From: Paramuribaculum sp.
GTDB lineage: Bacteria > Bacteroidota > Bacteroidia > Bacteroidales > Muribaculaceae
Direction: 5' to 3'
Assembly (NCBI GenBank): GCA_022511125.1
Contig: JAFLSD010000001.1
Coordinates: 124,001-188,000, forward strand
Length of the DNA stretch: 64,000 nucleotides
Shown here piece after piece: positions 27,683 through 36,253 of this stretch. The translations under genes were made by a program, and so were the position numbers. The first letter of the stretch is position 1; every line of letters begins with the position of its first letter. The notes under the pieces were generated by a model. The model worked only from the letters and a program-made list of their open reading frames with translations, searched no databases and was not told the origin of the DNA.

Positions 27683-28522
27683 ATGGCACTAAGAGATTGT
27701 CCTGAATGCGGGAAGATGATATCGGACAAGGCGGAGCGTTGTCCCCATTGCGGGGTTGACCCACGGGAGGCGACCGAGAAGGTGACGCCGGAACGGAAGC
27801 CGGTTGAGGCTACTACTGCGTACAGCTCTAAAGGGACGAACGACAGCAGGAGTGGCGGCAAGAAGAAGTTGTGTCTGATTCTTGTGCCGCTGATATTGAT
27901 AGGCGTAGGCGTGGCGATATGGGTGCCTGTCTATCAGCATAAAAAGGCCGAAGCGGAGGAGCAGGCACGATTAGAGCAGATTCGCCAGGACTCGATTGCT
28001 GCCGTGGAAGCGGAGCTGGCAAGACTGGAGCAGTTGCGGCAGGATTCGATCGCAAAAGAGGAGAAACGTAAAGCTTTAATGACTGATATATACAATAAAA
28101 TGGCACCCGTTATCTCTGCTGCTAAAAAGAAGGAGGGTAGTTGGGGAGCTTATTTTACTACTGATTTGGATGAAGACGGAATACCTGAATTATGGGTTAA
28201 AACCGGAACTTGTAACGCGGACGCAATATGGTCGATATACATTTTTAATGAAGGACAATTAAAGAAAATCAAAGAAATTGCATACGCTTTTGACTCCGTT
28301 CTTTATAAGGATGCAAAAGGAATAATCGAGATGTTTGCCAAACAAGGTTATACAATATGGACTTTATATACACTGGCAGATGGCAATATGAAATGGAAAA
28401 AAATTTTTGAGGAAAATCTATATGAAACCGGAAGAGGAGATTATCCTACGCCCAAATGCCCCAAAGTTCGTGAATTCAAACTTAATAATTTAGAACCTTT
28501 AAAAAAGGAACTTGGAATTTAA
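27683..28522 (+). CDS. Zinc-ribbon/TM array protein 2
   Basis: This is a 279-residue protein. The constant module is of the MALRDC subtype: ribbon Cys 6, 9, 20, 23, linker ending GTNDSRSGGKKK, TM helix, and two copies of the EQ(I/L)RQDSI spacer. The variable domain of about 155 residues contains TDLDEDGIPELWVKTG, an acidic Asp-rich motif like calcium-binding or FG-GAP/VCBS repeats, and aromatic beta strands. It is predicted to be extracytoplasmic. A 20-bp sequence just before the ATG (ATATGATCTGATATGGCACT, running into the start) matches the junction before array protein 1. Function unknown. Confidence 0.78.
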   Translation: MALRDCPECGKMISDKAERCPHCGVDPREATEKVTPERKPVEATTAYSSKGTNDSRSGGKKKLCLILVPLILIGVGVAIWVPVYQHKKAEAEEQARLEQIRQDSIAAVEAELARLEQLRQDSIAKEEKRKALMTDIYNKMAPVISAAKKKEGSWGAYFTTDLDEDGIPELWVKTGTCNADAIWSIYIFNEGQLKKIKEIAYAFDSVLYKDAKGIIEMFAKQGYTIWTLYTLADGNMKWKKIFEENLYETGRGDYPTPKCPKVREFKLNNLEPLKKELGI

Positions 28523-28535
28523 TAATATATAGATT

Positions 28536-29210
28536 ATGGCACTGATAAAATGTCCAGAGTGCGGGAATACCGTTTCCGATAAGGCTAAAACCTGCCCTCA
28601 TTGCGGGATAGGAATTTCCGATGTAAAACAAGGCGCCCCGAACAACGGCAGTGGGGGCGGTAAGAAGCTGTGGCTGATTCTTGTGTCGTTGATATTGATA
28701 GGCGTAGGTGTGGCGATATGGGTGCCGGTCTATCAGCATAAGAGGGCCGAGGAACTGGCTCGGATTGAGCAGATGCGTCAGGACTCGATTGCGGCCGTAG
28801 AAGCTGAACGACTGCGTCAAGATTCGATACTGGCGGAAAAAATTGATCACTATTATGAGAATGGCCTGTCATTGATAGCGGGTAAAACTGTGTACAAACA
28901 TTATGAAGAATCATCTGTTGGTAACGTAACCGTTAAATGCAGCATTACCAACAATTCGGATGTAGAATGGTATGCAGACGATTATGCGATAACATATATG
29001 ACCGAGAGTGAGTGGCAGGGAAGGGATGGTGACCTATATTATGGATGGTTGTCACATACAGCCGAGGGAGTGAATGTGAAACCGGGTGAAACAGTAGAGA
29101 AAACAATCTCCAATTCGGGCGATGCAGCGAAGAATTTTAAAATCAAGGTAAAGATAAGCAAAGAAGATTTCGCGCAGAGATATCGCGAGGCGTTCGATAG
29201 CAAAAGATAA
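28536..29210 (+). CDS. Zinc-ribbon/TM array protein 3 with a domain shared with two lipoproteins
   Basis: This is a 224-residue protein. The constant module is of the MALIKC subtype, with Cys 6, 9, 20 and 23 and a TM helix at about residues 48-68. It has a single long spacer. The variable domain (about residues 105-224) has the pattern KCSITNNSDVEWYADDYAITYMTE...VKPGETVEKTISNSGDA...IKVKISKEDFAQRY. It parallels the C-terminal domain of the lipoprotein at 16658. The gene starts 13 nt after the previous stop. Extracytoplasmic location is inferred. Confidence 0.78.
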   Translation: MALIKCPECGNTVSDKAKTCPHCGIGISDVKQGAPNNGSGGGKKLWLILVSLILIGVGVAIWVPVYQHKRAEELARIEQMRQDSIAAVEAERLRQDSILAEKIDHYYENGLSLIAGKTVYKHYEESSVGNVTVKCSITNNSDVEWYADDYAITYMTESEWQGRDGDLYYGWLSHTAEGVNVKPGETVEKTISNSGDAAKNFKIKVKISKEDFAQRYREAFDSKR

Positions 29211-29274
29211 AGCTAAAACGATTACAGTAACTTAATAGAAAAAAATGAGTCATATATTTTACAAACAATTTTCC

Positions 29275-30222
29275 ATGAGAAGATTAATCTTAATCTTTTT
29301 ATTGTTCATCGGCGGTATAGGGACGATGAGCTCGAAATCATTGAAGATCAAAAAAGATGGTTTTGAAGCGGCTCCGAATGATTTAACCGCACAACAAGTA
29401 GAAACACATCGTCTGGACTTAAACGGAGACTATACGGCGTTGTTAAAAATATCGCTGCCGATAGAGGGCGTCAAATTTGAAGGAAATATAGTAGATGCGT
29501 TATTTAATACGAGTGAATATTGGGTGTATTTGACTGACGGAACGAAGAGATTTAAAATTCTGGCACCGGGCTACGAGCCTCTTGAAATAGTTTTTTCCGA
29601 TTTGGATTCAACGGTTGTTAAGAAGGACACCGGTGAATATCTGAATAATGGGAAATTGATAGGTAAGTTGACCTACAAACTAAGAATAGATGCCGGAGAT
29701 GAATCGCTTATGTTTTCCAAGCATAACCAAATATATGGGGATGTGTTTTTTCTGGCGGGTCAGAATATGAGCGCTGGTCTGTCGATAGGAGCGTATTTTC
29801 ATGCCGTCAACGCAGAATTAGAATTCTCGAAAGGATTAACAAAGTCGGAGAAACTATATTGGTATGATAAAAACGAGATGGTAGACGGTTCGACTTATTC
29901 CTCATGGTCGGGCAACGTAAAGTTAGGCTATGGCTTCCAGTTCAAACGGCGATATCAAGTGACTCCACAGTTGGGTGTGGGTTTGTTGAAATGCACATCA
30001 ACTGCCAATAATCCGGCAAAAGATGCAAATTCGGTTTTCGGTCTATTGGGATGCAGGGGAAGCTTTACGTTTGCAGAGCATCTTCAAGTGACAATAGCAC
30101 CCTACTATTACTTTCCTCTCAAAAAGAGTTCGAGCTTTGAGGAAATATCAAATCTTCTACCTGCGGTAGATCATTGGGTGAATGGATTTAATGTTAAAAT
30201 CGGCATATCTGTCTTTTTTTAA
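29275..30222 (+). CDS. Secreted, possibly outer-membrane beta-barrel protein
   Basis: This protein has 315 residues from ATG 29275 (MRRLILIFLLFIGGIGTMSS signal peptide); an alternative ATG at 29245 adds ten residues. The N-terminal half is a soluble beta domain. The C-terminal half shows alternating aromatic/Gly strands (YGDVFFLAGQNMSAGLSIGAYFHAV, GNVKLGYGFQFKRRYQVTPQLGVGL) and ends in a terminal Phe (GISVFF), as outer-membrane barrels often do. It lies between array protein 3 and the BACON lipoprotein, all on one strand, so co-expression is likely. Family not recognised. Confidence 0.72.
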   Translation: MRRLILIFLLFIGGIGTMSSKSLKIKKDGFEAAPNDLTAQQVETHRLDLNGDYTALLKISLPIEGVKFEGNIVDALFNTSEYWVYLTDGTKRFKILAPGYEPLEIVFSDLDSTVVKKDTGEYLNNGKLIGKLTYKLRIDAGDESLMFSKHNQIYGDVFFLAGQNMSAGLSIGAYFHAVNAELEFSKGLTKSEKLYWYDKNEMVDGSTYSSWSGNVKLGYGFQFKRRYQVTPQLGVGLLKCTSTANNPAKDANSVFGLLGCRGSFTFAEHLQVTIAPYYYFPLKKSSSFEEISNLLPAVDHWVNGFNVKIGISVFF

Positions 30223-30231
30223 ATAAAAAAT

Positions 30232-32544
30232 ATGATGGTTTATTATAGCAAATATTTTAAGGCGATAAGTTTCTTTTTGTTACTTATCATATTTTCGTCA
30301 TGCAGCGACCAGTATGTCAAAGGTACGTATGTCGTATCGAAGAATGAATATTTATTGAATGCACAAACATCTTCATTACAGAATATTCCAGCTGAAGGCG
30401 GTGTGTTAGATGTACGTATAAACGCATCGAACGCCGTGAATTGGGAAATACAGAATCTGCCTGTTTGGCTATCGTCTACCCAGTTGAGGGGTACAGGTTC
30501 ACAAGACATAATATTTGAGGCACAACCAAATGAATCTTTGACCTCTTCGCGGACTCAGATATTCAATATAGCGACTACCAATTCCGATTGGTCAATAAAC
30601 CTACCGGTCTCGGCAACACAACAGAAGAAAAGTGCATGGTTGTCGTTGTCACCGGCCGACAATGCTTCCTGGACATTCGATTCGGAAGGAGGCCGTAAGG
30701 AATTGTCCATATCGTCGAACGCCGACTGGGTGGCAGAATGCGAAGATAGCTTTGTGTCACTTTCAAAAAATTCAGGTACCGGCGACGGGAATATGCTAAT
30801 AACCGTAGCTCCTTATAACTATATCGATATGATAACGAATCGGGTATCCTACATATATTTCAAAGCGGCCTCTACTAATGATGTATTGCAGGTTCTGACC
30901 ATCACACAAACGCCTCTTCAAAACTCGATTGAATCGGAAACAATCAATATTGATTTTGACAATAAGGCGGGATCGCGCACTTATACTTACGGCACGGTTC
31001 AGGAAGATTATTCGGTAAAGTCAGACGCAGGTTGGCTTACGATATCGAAGAACAAAGAAAATGCGGTAGATGTGACAATCTCCGTAGCAGCCAATGAGAA
31101 CGATGACGACCGGACATCAAATGCATATGTATATTTGGGAAGTACGAATTCAATAAAATACCTATTCACAGTAAGTCAGAAAGGCAATATGCTGACAATC
31201 AACCCAGAAACGATTTTAGTTGATGCGAATGGCGGGAACTATAATATTGAGGTGAGTTCAGAGACTTCGTGGACTGCAAGAAATGAAAATGACTGGATTA
31301 CAGTTCAGAAAAACGTCAATTCTTGTTCTGTAAGCATTAGTGAAAATAATTCATTAGATACACGCTCGGGCTCAATAGCATTTAACCGCTTGGACTCAAA
31401 CGGAGATATTATAGGACGAACCGTTCTGCTGACGGTCAATCAAGCGGGCAGAACAATTTCACCCGATAGCGAAATCCTGCAGTTTGGAGCGGAATCATCT
31501 TCACAAAACTTAAATATCGAAAGCGATGCGTCGTGGACATTGACGTCAAATGAAAATTGGATAAATCTATCTCATGCGGAAGGTTTCGGAGACGGAACAG
31601 TTGTCGTTACTGTAGATGATAATACTACGTCATCAAGCCGGGTTGGCACGTTGATGCTGAATTGTCTGGGAAAAACAATCGAGATATCTGTTGTTCAGGA
31701 ATCGGCATTTGTCAATAGCTCGTCAACGGCCATTGCAATGGCTGCCGTGGGCGATAAGGCTTCAGTCAGTCTTTCTTCGAACGTGTCGTGGAGTGCTTCT
31801 TCCTCAGAGAAATGGCTATCAGTTTCTCCTACAAGCGGTAGTGGAGAATCGACATTGGAACTTATAGCGGAGCCCAATTCCGACGCATTTCAGCGAACTG
31901 CCGTAGTGACAATTACAGCTAAACTCGGAGATATAGAAATGGGAGATATAAAAATCAATGTGAGTCAGAACGCTCCATCTATAAACGTATCCCAAAATTC
32001 ACTGCAGTTCGGCTATACAGGTGGAAGTTCCTCTCCTATAGTGGTTACAGCTGACGGTGATTATACTATAAGTGCTTCTGCAAGCTGGATAAAGTACTCA
32101 GAAACGGGAAATACGTTTGTCGTAACAGTTGGCGAAAGCAAAACTATAAGGGGTGGGACGCTGACTCTAACGTTAAAACAAGCACCAGTTTCTACTCGAA
32201 TCAACGTTCTTCAAAGTGGGACTCCTGTTCCTTCAGTGAGCCTGGAATCTGTCATCAAAGGGGAAGAAGAGTATGAATTTATTATGTCAGGTAGTGTGAA
32301 TGCAAATGGTAAAACTATAGAAGAAGTCGGTTTTATCTATACCACTTCTTCAGATCCTTCAGCGATAGAAAATCCTCGCATATGGGAAAATGGACAAACT
32401 GGCACAAGAGTGAGATCCACTCTTAATGGAAGTCAATTCAAAGCCTCGACAAAAATATATAAAGGTGACTATATACGAGTAAGAGCTTATGTTTTTGATG
32501 ATTACGATATATATTACTCAGAAGACAAAATAATCAAAAAGTAA
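30232..32544 (+). CDS. Multi-BACON-domain surface lipoprotein
   Basis: This 770-residue protein has a lipoprotein signal (SFFLLLIIFSSCSD, Cys near residue 25). About seven BACON-type Ig-like domains follow, each with the hallmark of a W-containing strand, a W(L/I) pair and a V/T-rich end: SWTFDSEGGRKELSISSNADW, NWEIQNLPVWL, SWTARNENDWITV, SWTLTSNENWINL, SWSASSSEKWLSV and others. The last 100 residues form a different domain (VSLESVIKGEEEYEFIMSG...). BACON domains are Bacteroidetes modules thought to bind mucin or glycans or act as spacers. It starts 9 nt after the barrel-like gene. Confidence 0.88.
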   Translation: MMVYYSKYFKAISFFLLLIIFSSCSDQYVKGTYVVSKNEYLLNAQTSSLQNIPAEGGVLDVRINASNAVNWEIQNLPVWLSSTQLRGTGSQDIIFEAQPNESLTSSRTQIFNIATTNSDWSINLPVSATQQKKSAWLSLSPADNASWTFDSEGGRKELSISSNADWVAECEDSFVSLSKNSGTGDGNMLITVAPYNYIDMITNRVSYIYFKAASTNDVLQVLTITQTPLQNSIESETINIDFDNKAGSRTYTYGTVQEDYSVKSDAGWLTISKNKENAVDVTISVAANENDDDRTSNAYVYLGSTNSIKYLFTVSQKGNMLTINPETILVDANGGNYNIEVSSETSWTARNENDWITVQKNVNSCSVSISENNSLDTRSGSIAFNRLDSNGDIIGRTVLLTVNQAGRTISPDSEILQFGAESSSQNLNIESDASWTLTSNENWINLSHAEGFGDGTVVVTVDDNTTSSSRVGTLMLNCLGKTIEISVVQESAFVNSSSTAIAMAAVGDKASVSLSSNVSWSASSSEKWLSVSPTSGSGESTLELIAEPNSDAFQRTAVVTITAKLGDIEMGDIKINVSQNAPSINVSQNSLQFGYTGGSSSPIVVTADGDYTISASASWIKYSETGNTFVVTVGESKTIRGGTLTLTLKQAPVSTRINVLQSGTPVPSVSLESVIKGEEEYEFIMSGSVNANGKTIEEVGFIYTTSSDPSAIENPRIWENGQTGTRVRSTLNGSQFKASTKIYKGDYIRVRAYVFDDYDIYYSEDKIIKK

Positions 32545-32571
32545 TTAATTGAATTAAACGTTAGAAAGGAT

Positions 32572-33357
32572 ATGGCACTTATTAAATGTCCGGAGTGCGG
32601 AAATACGGTTTCCGATAAGGCAAAAACCTGCCCGCATTGCGGTGTAGAAATTTCCGATGTAAAACAAGGCGCCCCGAACAACGGCAATGGCGGAGGCAAG
32701 AAGAATTTGTGGATGATTCTGGTGCCATTGATATTGATAGGTGTAGGCGTGGCGATATGGGTGCCGGCCTATCAGCATAAGAAGGCCGAGGAATTGGCGC
32801 GGATAGAACAGTTGCGGCAGGACTCGATAGCGGCCGTGGAAGCGGAGCTGGCAAGACTGGAGCAGTTGCGACAGGATTCGATTGAAGAGATAAAAAATCG
32901 TTTGACAATAAATCTTTTCTGTGAAACAAAATCAAAAAATTATAATATAACGACTCTCAAAGTCATGATATTGAAAAATTTTAAAACCATACAACAAGAT
33001 TTAGAGAGTTTAGGCTTTGAGGTAAGCGAAAATAAATCCTTGAGAGAGGAAATTCAAGGAGATTATTATAATTTTAAGAATCTAACATTGACACGAGAAA
33101 AATGGAATGATAATATCACTGTTTCTCTAAATGAGAATAAAGAAAATATTGTCATTACTTTTCCTAACTCTGAATTGAAAGACTATTTCTTGGAGAGTGC
33201 GCTGAAGGATAACTTCAGAAAGGTTTCAGACAAAAAATATACTAATTATAAAAAATGGCAAGAACCAGCATATGAAGGTTCATGGGATTGTGGAACCAAA
33301 CTATCAGTTAATGGCAATCAAATAACAATCTCTGAAGACGGGCCACCTTTTGGTTAA
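32572..33357 (+). CDS. Zinc-ribbon/TM array protein 4
   Basis: This is a 261-residue protein. The constant module is of the MALIKC subtype with two spacer repeats. The variable domain (about residues 105-261) contains IQQDLESLGFEV, then TLTREKWNDNITVSLNEN, a hydrophobic strand and a closing VNGNQITIS strand. The order and spacing resemble the variable part of array protein 7 (LKKLGFER...ERVFNNRKITLELHELGDN...IEGNKIVIW), so the two are probably related. The motif TTAATTGAATTAAA lies 13 nt upstream of the ATG. The domain is AT-rich compared with the 5' module. Function unknown. Confidence 0.75.
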   Translation: MALIKCPECGNTVSDKAKTCPHCGVEISDVKQGAPNNGNGGGKKNLWMILVPLILIGVGVAIWVPAYQHKKAEELARIEQLRQDSIAAVEAELARLEQLRQDSIEEIKNRLTINLFCETKSKNYNITTLKVMILKNFKTIQQDLESLGFEVSENKSLREEIQGDYYNFKNLTLTREKWNDNITVSLNENKENIVITFPNSELKDYFLESALKDNFRKVSDKKYTNYKKWQEPAYEGSWDCGTKLSVNGNQITISEDGPPFG

Positions 33358-33409
33358 GCTTTGGTAATTAATTAGGCTTTGTTAATTGAATTAAATTTTA
33401 TAGAATGAT

Positions 33410-34366
33410 ATGGCATTGAGAGATTGTCCTGAATGCGGGAAGATGATCTCGGACAAGGCTGAGCGTTGTCCGCATTGCGGGGTTGACCCACGGAAGGCAA
33501 GAGAGAATGTGGCACCGGAGCGGAAGCCGCTCGAGGCTACTACTGCGTACGGATCTAACGGGCCGAACAACGGCGGGGGCGGCGGAAAGAAGAAGTTGTG
33601 GCTGATACTCGTGCTGTTGATATTGATAGGCGTAGGCGTGGCGATATGGGTGCCAGCCTATCAGCATAAGAAGGACGAGGAACTGGCTCGGATTGAGCAG
33701 ATTCGCCAGGACTCGATTGCGGCCGTGGAAGCCGAGCTGGCAAGACTTGAGCAGTTGCGGCAGGATTCGATAGAATGGGTGAATTTTACATCTCCCGATC
33801 TGGCTCTTTTCAATATACATGGTCATGCTAAATCAGTGAAAGGGAATTTTTATGACGAGGGGATATCTAAATTTTTTAGTGGAAACCCAAAGGAAGGTTA
33901 TGAGTTTTCCTATGAAGGAGTGACTGACAAAGTGGCAAAAAATGAATATTACGATAAATTAATATATGATAATGACGGATATATCATAAAGGGGAAAGGC
34001 CAGAATGATTTAGGAGGCATAGAACTGACATGGACAAAAGATAAGAAGCTTAAGAAAATAGTTGATTGGTTCGGAACGTCCACAACCGAAACCACCTTTA
34101 ATTACGATGATGACGGAAATGTAAAGAATGTAACTGAAGAATTTTTTCTACATGGTGTTGAAACCACTAAACGCAATTATAAGATCATAGAGAAAGATAA
34201 GTTCGGAAATTGGATCAAGATGAGCTATAATGAGGTTAAAACTATAGATTATTCAGGATATGACTTGAGTAGAGATGTGGAATCAAAAAAAACTTCAGGC
34301 GTGTTAACCCGTGAGATAACATATTATACGGATGATAACGGTTATCCTTTAATTGTGAAAGAATAG
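33410..34366 (+). CDS. Zinc-ribbon/TM array protein 5
   Basis: This is a 318-residue protein. The constant module is of the MALRDC subtype with Cys 6, 9, 20, 23. A long linker (ENVAPERKPLEATTAYGSNG), a TM helix and two spacer repeats follow. The variable domain begins WVNFTSPDLALFNIHGHAKSV and contains repeated YDNDGY/YDDDGN/TDDNGY turns, a YD-like pattern of beta hairpins. It is homologous to the variable domain of array protein 6. The 20-bp sequence TAATTGAATTAAATTTTATA lies 7 nt upstream of the ATG, as before array protein 7. Function unknown. Confidence 0.76.
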   Translation: MALRDCPECGKMISDKAERCPHCGVDPRKARENVAPERKPLEATTAYGSNGPNNGGGGGKKKLWLILVLLILIGVGVAIWVPAYQHKKDEELARIEQIRQDSIAAVEAELARLEQLRQDSIEWVNFTSPDLALFNIHGHAKSVKGNFYDEGISKFFSGNPKEGYEFSYEGVTDKVAKNEYYDKLIYDNDGYIIKGKGQNDLGGIELTWTKDKKLKKIVDWFGTSTTETTFNYDDDGNVKNVTEEFFLHGVETTKRNYKIIEKDKFGNWIKMSYNEVKTIDYSGYDLSRDVESKKTSGVLTREITYYTDDNGYPLIVKE

Positions 34367-34436
34367 CACGCCTTTAAGCTATCTTTGGTTTATAGAAAAT
34401 TTAATTTAAATTACAAATACATTAACATAGATTATT

Positions 34437-35339
34437 ATGGCACTGAGAGATTGTCCCGGATGCGGGAAGATGATATCGGACAAGGCTGAGCGTTGTCCGC
34501 ATTGTGGGGTTGACCCACGGAAGGCAAGAGAGAATGTGGCACCGGAGCAGAAGCCGGTTGAGGCAACTACTGCGTACAGCCCTAAAGGGGCGAACAACGG
34601 CAGGGGCGGCAAGAAGAAGCTTTGGCTGATACTCGTGCCGTTGATATTGATAGGGATAGGAGTAGCGATCTGGGTGCCGGTCTATCAGCACAAGAAGGCC
34701 GAGGAGCAGGCACGCATAGAGCAGATGCGGCAGGACTCGATAGCGGCCGTGGAAGCCGAACTGGCGCGGATAGAACAGTTGCGGCAGGATTCGATATGGA
34801 TGAACTTTACAAGTCCTGATCTAACTTTTTTCGAATTAAAAGGACATGTAAAATCAGTAGAAGGTGATATCAGTGACATCGGTGAACATCCAACCCTTAA
34901 AAACAAAATTGAATTTGATGAAAATGGTGGAGCAAAAATAACTACAAAAGGTTCAATAAATACAGAAGACTGTGGTAAAGAAACATGGAGCATTAAAAGG
35001 GATGCAAACGGAAAAATTAGCAATATCTCATATCATAATTTGGAGGGGCTCATGTGTGGAACCCCATCGGTTAGTTATATCTGGAATGACGGTAAAATCG
35101 TAAAAAAGAAACTTCGCGGGCTGTTGGAGGTTGGTAATGATAATTTGAGTTATAATGAAAATGGTGATCTTGAACAGAGAATTGGTTCCGGATATGCAGC
35201 TGATGTTACATGGGACTGGAAAAATAGATATACTGATTATGTATTTGATGAAAATGGTAATTGGATCTCAAGGAAAAGAGATTCTAAGACAGATTCTAAG
35301 ACTCAAAAGAGAGTGATAACTTATTACGATCGTCAATAA
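34437..35339 (+). CDS. Zinc-ribbon/TM array protein 6
   Basis: This is a 300-residue protein. The constant module is almost identical to array protein 5 (MALRDC subtype, with CPGC as the first Cys pair). The variable domain starts WMNFTSPDLTFFELKGHVKSV and has FDENGG, YNENGD and FDENGN turns like protein 5, so proteins 5 and 6 form a pair by whole-gene duplication. A 70-nt AT-rich gap with no clear promoter precedes it. It is predicted to have a cytoplasmic ribbon and an extracytoplasmic variable domain. Confidence 0.76.
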   Translation: MALRDCPGCGKMISDKAERCPHCGVDPRKARENVAPEQKPVEATTAYSPKGANNGRGGKKKLWLILVPLILIGIGVAIWVPVYQHKKAEEQARIEQMRQDSIAAVEAELARIEQLRQDSIWMNFTSPDLTFFELKGHVKSVEGDISDIGEHPTLKNKIEFDENGGAKITTKGSINTEDCGKETWSIKRDANGKISNISYHNLEGLMCGTPSVSYIWNDGKIVKKKLRGLLEVGNDNLSYNENGDLEQRIGSGYAADVTWDWKNRYTDYVFDENGNWISRKRDSKTDSKTQKRVITYYDRQ

Positions 35340-35407
35340 AAAGAGAATATGAGAAAAACCACATTTCGTTTAGACTTAAATAATTGAATTAAATTTTATA
35401 TAAGAAT

Positions 35408-36181
35408 ATGGCACTGAGAGATTGTCCCGAATGCGGGAAGATGATATCGGACAAGGCGGAGCGTTGTCCGCATTGTGGGGTTGACCCACGGAAGGAAAGA
35501 GAGAATGTGGCACCGGAGCGGAAGCCGGTTGAGGCAACTACTGCGTACGGATCTAACGAGCCGAACAACGGCAGTGGCGGCGGAAAAAAGAAGTTGTGGT
35601 TGATTCTTGTGCCGTTGATATTGATAGGCGTAGGCGTGGCGATATGGGTGCCTGTCTATCAGCACAAGAAGGCCGAGGAGCAGGCACGCATAGAGCAGAT
35701 GCGCCAGGACTCGATTGCGGCCGTGGAAGCCGAGCTGGCGCGGATAGAACAATGGAGACAAGACTCTATAAAGGCAGCGGAAGATTCTATCAAGAGAGAA
35801 GAGGAGTTTAGACTTAATCCGCGAGATTTATTGGACTATTCCAGATCAAATTATGATGATCGGTTGACTAAAACATTAAAAAAATTAGGTTTTGAAAGGA
35901 CTAATTATTTTTATTCCCCAGGAGGTTATGAAGAAACACCATATTGGGAAGCAAGTTATGAAAGAGTATTTAATAATAGGAAAATAACTCTGGAATTACA
36001 TGAACTGGGTGATAATTTTTTAATTTTTGAGTCAGCGATTGACAAAGATCAATTTGTCAAGGATATGAAAGCGCTCGGTTATAAAAAAGGTACGAATTTT
36101 TCGAAAGATGTGTATGCAGTGCCAAATAAATATTACTTTCCAGTAACTATTGAGGGAAATAAAATCGTGATTTGGCAATAG
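35408..36181 (+). CDS. Zinc-ribbon/TM array protein 7
   Basis: This is a 257-residue protein and the last member of the array. The constant module is of the MALRDC subtype. The second spacer repeat is altered (IEQWRQDSIKAAEDSIKREEE). The variable domain (about residues 135-257) has LTKTLKKLGFERTNYFY, an ERVFNNRKITLELHELGD strand pair and a closing TIEGNKIVIW. It is probably related to array protein 4. The upstream 20-bp TAATTGAATTAAATTTTATA is shared with array protein 5. The next gene has its own promoter, so the array transcript probably ends here. Confidence 0.76.
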   Translation: MALRDCPECGKMISDKAERCPHCGVDPRKERENVAPERKPVEATTAYGSNEPNNGSGGGKKKLWLILVPLILIGVGVAIWVPVYQHKKAEEQARIEQMRQDSIAAVEAELARIEQWRQDSIKAAEDSIKREEEFRLNPRDLLDYSRSNYDDRLTKTLKKLGFERTNYFYSPGGYEETPYWEASYERVFNNRKITLELHELGDNFLIFESAIDKDQFVKDMKALGYKKGTNFSKDVYAVPNKYYFPVTIEGNKIVIWQ

Positions 36182-36193
36182 AAAATAACTATG

Positions 36194-36224
36194 TTGCGGA
36201 ATTAGGCTTATTTAACTAACTTTG
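36194..36224 (+). promoter_or_regulatory. Promoter of the lipoprotein gene at 36254
   Basis: TTG (36194-36196), 20-nt spacer, TAACTTTG (36217-36224). This is one of the best matches to the Bacteroidetes consensus in the window. Confidence 0.7.
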
Positions 36225-36253
36225 CGGGAAATTTAGATCAACCTTTTGTCACG

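Larger units (their letters stand above)
26685..35770 (+). repeat. Seven dispersed copies of a constant 5' gene module
   Basis: Closely similar DNA of about 290-370 nt begins at each ATG: 26685-27054, 27683-28050, 28536-28829, 32572-32882, 33410-33771, 34437-34795 and 35408-35770. It encodes zinc ribbon, Gly-rich linker, TM helix and a repeated RQDSI spacer. Two subtypes exist: MALIKC/MALINC (26685, 28536, 32572) and MALRDC (27683, 33410, 34437, 35408). Downstream of the spacer the sequences are mostly unrelated. This pattern suggests repeated duplication with gene conversion of the 5' half. Confidence 0.85.

Noticed and set aside
26685..35770. The repeated modules as a CRISPR or mobile-element array
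   Set aside because: The repeats are 290-370 nt, coding, in frame and irregularly spaced. There is no transposase or cas gene.
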